DNA of 35,597 nt from Bacillota bacterium (lineage in GTDB: Bacteria > Bacillota_I > Bacilli_A > Izemoplasmatales > Hujiaoplasmataceae): the NCBI GenBank assembly GCA_029559915.1, contig JAKPZU010000078.1, positions 1 to 35,597 of the forward strand, given 5' to 3'. The position numbers were made by a program, and so were the translations under genes. Positions 31,792 to 35,597 of this stretch are shown here, one piece after another (the stretch's first letter is position 1; each line of letters begins with the position of its first letter). The notes below the pieces were generated by a model that ran no database searches, was not told the origin of the DNA, and saw only the letters and a program-made list of their open reading frames with translations.

Positions 31792-31868
31792 TGGCGCGCT
31801 CATCAGGAGTCGAACCCGAAACCTTTTGATCCGTAGTCAAACGCTCTATCCAATTGAGCTATGAGCGC
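31792..31868 (-). tRNA. tRNA-Arg (ACG)
   Basis: Minus strand: acceptor GCGCTCA/TGAGCGC, D arm AGCTCAATTGGATAGAGC, anticodon loop CTACGGA (ACG, read as ICG), T loop TTCGACT, GCCA 3' end encoded. First of the three-tRNA transcript. Confidence 0.95.
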
Positions 31869-31950
31869 ATAAGTGCCATGAATTGAATGGATTATGCATT
31901 TCGAAGATAAAAAGGGTTAATCACATATCCTAAATTAAAGGCCGATATAT

Positions 31951-31979
31951 ATATTATCAAAGATTGAAGTAAAAAGCAA
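31951..31979 (-). promoter_or_regulatory. tRNA operon promoter
   Basis: Minus strand TTGCTT (31979-31974), 17 bases, TAATAT (31956-31951). Confidence 0.55.
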
Positions 31980-32085
31980 CTTTTTTTTACTTTATTTTTT
32001 TATTTTCTTATTTTAATTAAACAAGCATATTGAACCTGCTTTTCCAACATTTTAGGTATAATAGCTTGTAGAAGGAGTGAATGAG

Positions 32086-32931
32086 ATGAATTATTACTAC
32101 CATCAAGATGCAATTCATGTTTCACGCGTTGATCTCTATGTAAAAAACCTCGATAAAAGTCTTAATTTTTATCAAAATTCACTGGGTTTTTCCATCCTTG
32201 ATCAAAACGAAGAATATACATCTTTAACCGCAAATCATAAAAATGAACTAATCCGTTTATATGAAAATCACAAACAATCAAAATCAAATAAAATGAATAT
32301 CTACCACTTTGCCTTGCTTTTGCCAACAAGGAAAGACTTGAGCAGATTTTTACATCACTTGATAATCAAGCAAATACCTATTGATGGTGCAGCCGATCAT
32401 TTGGTCAGTGAAGCGATATATTTAAGAGATCCTGATGGCATAGGAATCGAAATCACCTGTGATAGGGATGATCAAGATTGGCAAATCAAGGCTGAAAAAA
32501 TCATCATGGATTCAATGCCATTTGACTATAAGGGCGTGTACTACGAAACAGAAAATCATCTTCCTTTCAGCAATCTGCCGGATGATACGGTTATCGGACA
32601 TTTGCATCTACAAGTCAGCGATTTGAATAAAGCAAAGGAATTTTATCAGGAAATCATTGGTTTTCGTGTAACCAACGACGAGATTAGCAATGCTATATTT
32701 ATGTCAGATAAGAATTACCATCACCATTTGGCGATAAATACCTGGTATCGCCAAAAAGAGAGAAATGATGAATTCCCAAAAATGCGATCGTTTACCATTA
32801 ATTATCCGAATTGCGAAAAATACCTCAACACCATCGAAAACCTGAAGAAAGCCAACATCGATATCCAAGAAACTAGTGAAGGTATCTACATTAAGGATAT
32901 CGACAATACCACAATCTGCCTAAAAATATAA
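32086..32931 (+). CDS. Two-domain VOC/glyoxalase-like protein (CatE-like)
   Basis: 281 residues from ATG 32086 with AAGGAG eight bases before (the track's GTG 32077 overlaps this site). Two vicinal-oxygen-chelate modules: VSRVDLYVKNLDKSLNFYQNSLGF near the start with LRDPDGIGIEI near 120, and HLHLQVSDLNKAKEFYQEIIGF from about 180. This tandem build is typical of catechol-2,3-dioxygenase-annotated (CatE/YfiE) proteins; the true substrate is unknown. TATAAT at 32057-32062 is the probable -10. Monocistronic with a terminator. Confidence 0.88.
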   Translation: MNYYYHQDAIHVSRVDLYVKNLDKSLNFYQNSLGFSILDQNEEYTSLTANHKNELIRLYENHKQSKSNKMNIYHFALLLPTRKDLSRFLHHLIIKQIPIDGAADHLVSEAIYLRDPDGIGIEITCDRDDQDWQIKAEKIIMDSMPFDYKGVYYETENHLPFSNLPDDTVIGHLHLQVSDLNKAKEFYQEIIGFRVTNDEISNAIFMSDKNYHHHLAINTWYRQKERNDEFPKMRSFTINYPNCEKYLNTIENLKKANIDIQETSEGIYIKDIDNTTICLKI

Positions 32932-32965
32932 AAAAGTCTTATCATGCGATAAGGCTTTTTCTTTT
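32931..32965. terminator. Bidirectional terminator between the VOC gene and the AEC gene
   Basis: AAGTCTTATC-ATGC-GATAAGGCTT with one G-T pair, flanked by As and Ts. Confidence 0.88.
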
Positions 32966-32967
32966 GA

Positions 32968-33984
32968 TTATAATAAACCGTAAGTTCTAAAAAGTAATAT
33001 CAGAGCGAAGATGGTCAAAATCGAAGTTATCGTCGTCCATACCACCAGCTGTACGGCCAAATCTTCGTCGCTGTGCAACTCTTTTGCATATATCGCACTG
33101 GCTATAGCCGTAGGCGATCCGAAAAGCGCAATCAGAGCGGGATAAACATTATTGTCAAAAACGAAGTAGCTAGAGTTAAAAGCAAGGATGACAGCAGTTC
33201 CCAAAATAAGTGAAGGCGCTAAAAAACTTCTCAAGAATGTTCCAAGAATAATTTGATTCTTTAATTTCTTGATAACATGAAACTTAAAAGTGCCACCCAA
33301 GACAATCAAAGCCAATGGTGAAGCGATTTGACCCAACTAAAGAATTGGGGTATATATAAAAGGCAAGTTCTTTTCTAAAGAGAAGACCAGTTCATTGGTG
33401 ATAGGGTCTGTGGGAATATAGCTTCGGAGCCAAATCAGAAGAAACCCTAAACCGACGCCGATAATCGGGGGATTCTTTATCACTTTTAAAAATGTCTGTT
33501 TTAGAATGTTGCGTTTTTCCGTTCTATCATTAAACAACGATAAAACAATTACGGAAAAACCGTTCGACATTGGAAAAGAAACAAGGGTAATCAAAGCTAC
33601 ATTCGCAACTGCCATATCGCCGCCGATAGCTGCGGCTAATGGAATCCCGATAATCGCAAAGTTAGGATTGATAATCCCTTGGGTGATGACTCCTCTTTGT
33701 TTTAAATCCTTGACAAAAAATTTGGAGACGAGTAATCCGATCATCAGCAAAACCAAAATGCCTAGGGCTGAAAAAAGCATTACGGACCAATTGATATCGC
33801 TCAAGCTTTTTACTGAGTAAATATTATTAAACAACAACGCCGGTAAAGCGATGCGAAAAACGATTTTATTGGCAATTTCTAAGAATTTATCATTGATGAA
33901 ACCGGTGGCTTTCAATAAGTAACCCAAACCAATCAAGATAATTATTGGCAAAATAGCATTTAATGCAAAAATAAAAGTAGACAT
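32968..33984 (-). pseudogene. AEC family auxin-efflux-type transporter interrupted by in-frame TAG
   Basis: The track shows two ORFs (226 and 122 residues) in the same frame, separated only by one TAG (33339-33337). Joined, they give one AEC permease of about 338 residues, the family's normal length. It starts at ATG 33984 (AGAGGA upstream): STFIFALNAILPIIILIGLGYLLKATGF, continues through FINDKFLEIANKIVFRIALPALLF and GIINPNFAIIGIPLAAAIGG, and after the stop continues with GQIASPLALIVLGGTF and ALFGSPTAIASAIYA, the conserved second half. The downstream ORF would need TTG with no ribosome site. Most likely a recent nonsense mutation (CAG or TGG to TAG) or a sequencing error. Confidence 0.88.
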
Positions 33985-34028
33985 AATTTCCTCTGATAAA
34001 TAATAATTTTCTAGCAAAAAGCATTTTA

Positions 34029-34037
34029 ATTATATCA
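34029..34037 (-). promoter_or_regulatory. Extended -10 of the AEC gene
   Basis: Minus strand TGA-TATAAT; no clear -35. Confidence 0.5.
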
Positions 34038-34043
34038 AAACTG

Positions 34044-34075
34044 ATAAATTAAAACCAGCAGTTTACGCTGCTGGA
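34044..34075 (-). terminator. nrdJ terminator
   Basis: CCAGCAG, loop, CTGCTGG then TTTTAATTT on the minus strand, right after the nrdJ stop. Confidence 0.85.
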
Positions 34076-34085
34076 GTTATATTCA

Positions 34086-35597
34086 TTAGATTGCACACTT
34101 CTCATAATCGCAATTGTTATTGCTACACTGGATACAGCCTTGTTTTTTTATCAAGACAGAATGGCACATTGGACATAATTCCTTTTCCATCTTTTCCGGT
34201 TTATATTCATGATTTTCAATGTTGATATGAGTAATATACTCTTTTTTCTTTTCTGAGATTTTGTTGAACCATGATTCTTCCACATGCATATCTGGAGCTA
34301 CTCCTGGATTCAAATCTTTGGTATCGGCATTGATTCCTGAGAGAATACCGATTTTTGCACAACGGTCTCTAAAGACGGTTGCTCCTTTAAGGTTTTTCTT
34401 CCAGGCTGTTAAATAAATGTTCATTACGTCTTCTACAGTCGCACTGTTTGGAATGTTAAATGTGGAACTGATAGCAGTATCAACATATTTTTGGATAACC
34501 GCCTGAACGTTAGCGCGATCCATAAAATCGATATTTTGTGATGTTATTTTCGCCCATTCCGGTAAATCCTCCGGATCAATATTCATCGTTTTAGCCATGG
34601 CCATCGGTGTTTTTTCCCAGACTGTAATTTTCTTTTCTTCATCAAACATGGAGATTATTCTTCTAGTATAGGAAATCTGGAAGAAAGGTTCTACTCCACC
34701 ACTGACGCCTAAAATATTGGAGATAGATCCTGTAGGAGCGATACTGAGGAGTCTTGAATTTCTCATTCCATACTTTTTGACCAATTCATCCACTTCCGGA
34801 GTTATAACAGTCTTATAGAATCTTGAAGCAGAAACTTTATTGTAATCAAAAGCCGGAAAAGCACCTTTTTCTTTGGCGTTTAAAGCAGTAGCTTTCGTTG
34901 CTTGATTAATCATTCTGCTCATTAAAACGTCAAGGAAATCCAGAAATTCTTGCGAACCATAAGGAAGTTTCATGCTTAAAGCCAAATCCGCTAGTCCCAT
35001 AAGACCAAGACCGACTTCACGATATTTCTTCACGTGTTCTCTTTGTTCCTTCAATGCATGACGATTTCCCAGCAGCGTCAACAAATCATCTAAGGCGTAA
35101 ATCATTTCTTCAACTACATGATCAAATCTTTCCCAATCATAAAAACAGTCTTCTTTAAAAGGATTCTTAACGAAAGCGTTGAGATTGATGCTGCCTAAGT
35201 TACAAGAACCATGAGCCATTAAAGGTTGTTCGCCACATGGGTTCGTGGCTGTGAATTTCACGTCTTCATATTCACTCAAGAAATGATATTCATTCATCTT
35301 GTCAATAAACATGATTCCTGGATCGCCCATGGTATGAGCGGAGTAAGCGATTAATTCCAGTAAATCTTTTGCTTTTACTCTTTTTTCAATTAATTCATAT
35401 GGTGTTTCGAATTTCATTACCCAAATTTCATCTTTTTCAACTGCGTTCATGAAATCATCCGTAAGAGCAATAGAGATATTTGCCCCATTGATTTTATTCA
35501 GGTCCAACTTCGTAGTGATAAATTCGATAATATCCGGATGATCAATATTCAAGACCAACATCAAAGCTCCACGACGATTGTCTTGTTGGGTATTAAG
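34086..35597 (-). CDS. nrdJ: Adenosylcobalamin-dependent (class II) ribonucleotide reductase, C-terminal part
   Basis: 503 residues to the window edge; the reading frame stays open beyond the track's start (NTQQDNRRGALML...), so the N-terminus lies outside. ATNPCGEQPLMAHGSCNLGSINL carries the active-site cysteine/glutamate region, and LLSIAPTGSISNILGVSGG with PFFQISYTRR is typical of NrdJ. The C-terminus has a zinc-ribbon-like CPMCH...CIQCSNNNCDYEKC, where redox-active cysteines re-reduce the active site. It converts ribonucleotides to deoxyribonucleotides with B12, independent of oxygen. Ends with its own terminator. Confidence 0.95.
   Translation of the reverse strand, partial: LNTQQDNRRGALMLVLNIDHPDIIEFITTKLDLNKINGANISIALTDDFMNAVEKDEIWVMKFETPYELIEKRVKAKDLLELIAYSAHTMGDPGIMFIDKMNEYHFLSEYEDVKFTATNPCGEQPLMAHGSCNLGSINLNAFVKNPFKEDCFYDWERFDHVVEEMIYALDDLLTLLGNRHALKEQREHVKKYREVGLGLMGLADLALSMKLPYGSQEFLDFLDVLMSRMINQATKATALNAKEKGAFPAFDYNKVSASRFYKTVITPEVDELVKKYGMRNSRLLSIAPTGSISNILGVSGGVEPFFQISYTRRIISMFDEEKKITVWEKTPMAMAKTMNIDPEDLPEWAKITSQNIDFMDRANVQAVIQKYVDTAISSTFNIPNSATVEDVMNIYLTAWKKNLKGATVFRDRCAKIGILSGINADTKDLNPGVAPDMHVEESWFNKISEKKKEYITHINIENHEYKPEKMEKELCPMCHSVLIKKQGCIQCSNNNCDYEKCAI

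Noticed and set aside
33337-33339. TAG as a recoded amino acid (pyrrolysine or similar)
   Set aside because: AEC transporters have no such residue, TAG is the normal stop of degV (19258-19260), and no recoding element was seen.
33506-33820. 104-residue plus-strand ORF
   Set aside because: Antisense to the AEC transporter; no ribosome site.

Overview
The window looks like the chromosome of a low-GC, AT-rich member of the Bacilli/Mollicutes branch. Supporting signs are the Bacilli-type genes yhaM, ylbG, DUF1146/ywzB, khpA, PadR-HAAS and DegV, sigma-A style promoters, strong Shine-Dalgarno sites and intrinsic terminators. UGA is a stop codon here (for example at the ends of pulA and nfnB), so this is genetic code 11 and not a Mycoplasma/Spiroplasma code. 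The redox genes suggest an anaerobic or microaerobic fermenter: electron-bifurcating NfnAB, a flavodiiron oxygen/NO reductase, B12-dependent class II ribonucleotide reductase, ApbE with EetA/EetB-like partners, and pullulanase. An Izemoplasmatales- or Acholeplasma-like organism is my best guess, but this is inference.

Layout. 1-860: a secreted SipW/AWFT-type protein (minus strand, cut by the window edge) behind a cyclic-di-GMP-I riboswitch with a terminator, then a promoter for the next gene. 887-4219: a very large membrane-anchored, PrsA/SurA-like protein with an Ig-like insert. 4270-8450: overlapping minus-strand operon cca-pulA-yhaM. 8594-13304: yigZ, DUF1146, an EetA-like NusG-II protein, ApbE, and the operon degV-padR-HAAS-eetB. 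13378-16983: ylbG, then rpsP-khpA-DUF523-DEAD-box helicase, and the divergent def. 17012-19260: fprA and a second degV. 19279-20934: an intact IS1182-like element inside a 26-bp duplication of the degV terminator. 21021-23208: nfnAB. 23240-26473: a TetR-controlled ABC exporter operon with two matching palindromic operators. 26518-29010: a putative metallopeptidase with a small partner, a zinc-ribbon methyltransferase and a small membrane protein. 29173-31580: an accessory island with AbiEi/AbiEii, a truncated TIR-like gene, an IS-end-like repeat and decayed DNA. 31588-31868: tRNA-Cys, -Pro, -Arg. 32086-35597: a VOC/glyoxalase-like protein, an AEC transporter broken by an in-frame stop, and the 3' part of nrdJ.

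How the parts fit. NfnAB, FprA, ApbE/EetA/EetB and NrdJ form a theme of flavin-based and anaerobic redox metabolism. The most unusual observations are: a recurrent compact start module (TATAAT, six bases, then a GGTGA- or GAGG-type ribosome site, then ATG), which implies mRNAs beginning at their ribosome-binding site; an apparent ATT start codon for the EetA-like gene; the rpsP promoter whose -35 box is the arm of the upstream terminator; the IS that duplicated a whole terminator; and the TIR-like remnant beside AbiE, which was absent from the ORF track. No CRISPR array, rRNA or prophage was seen.
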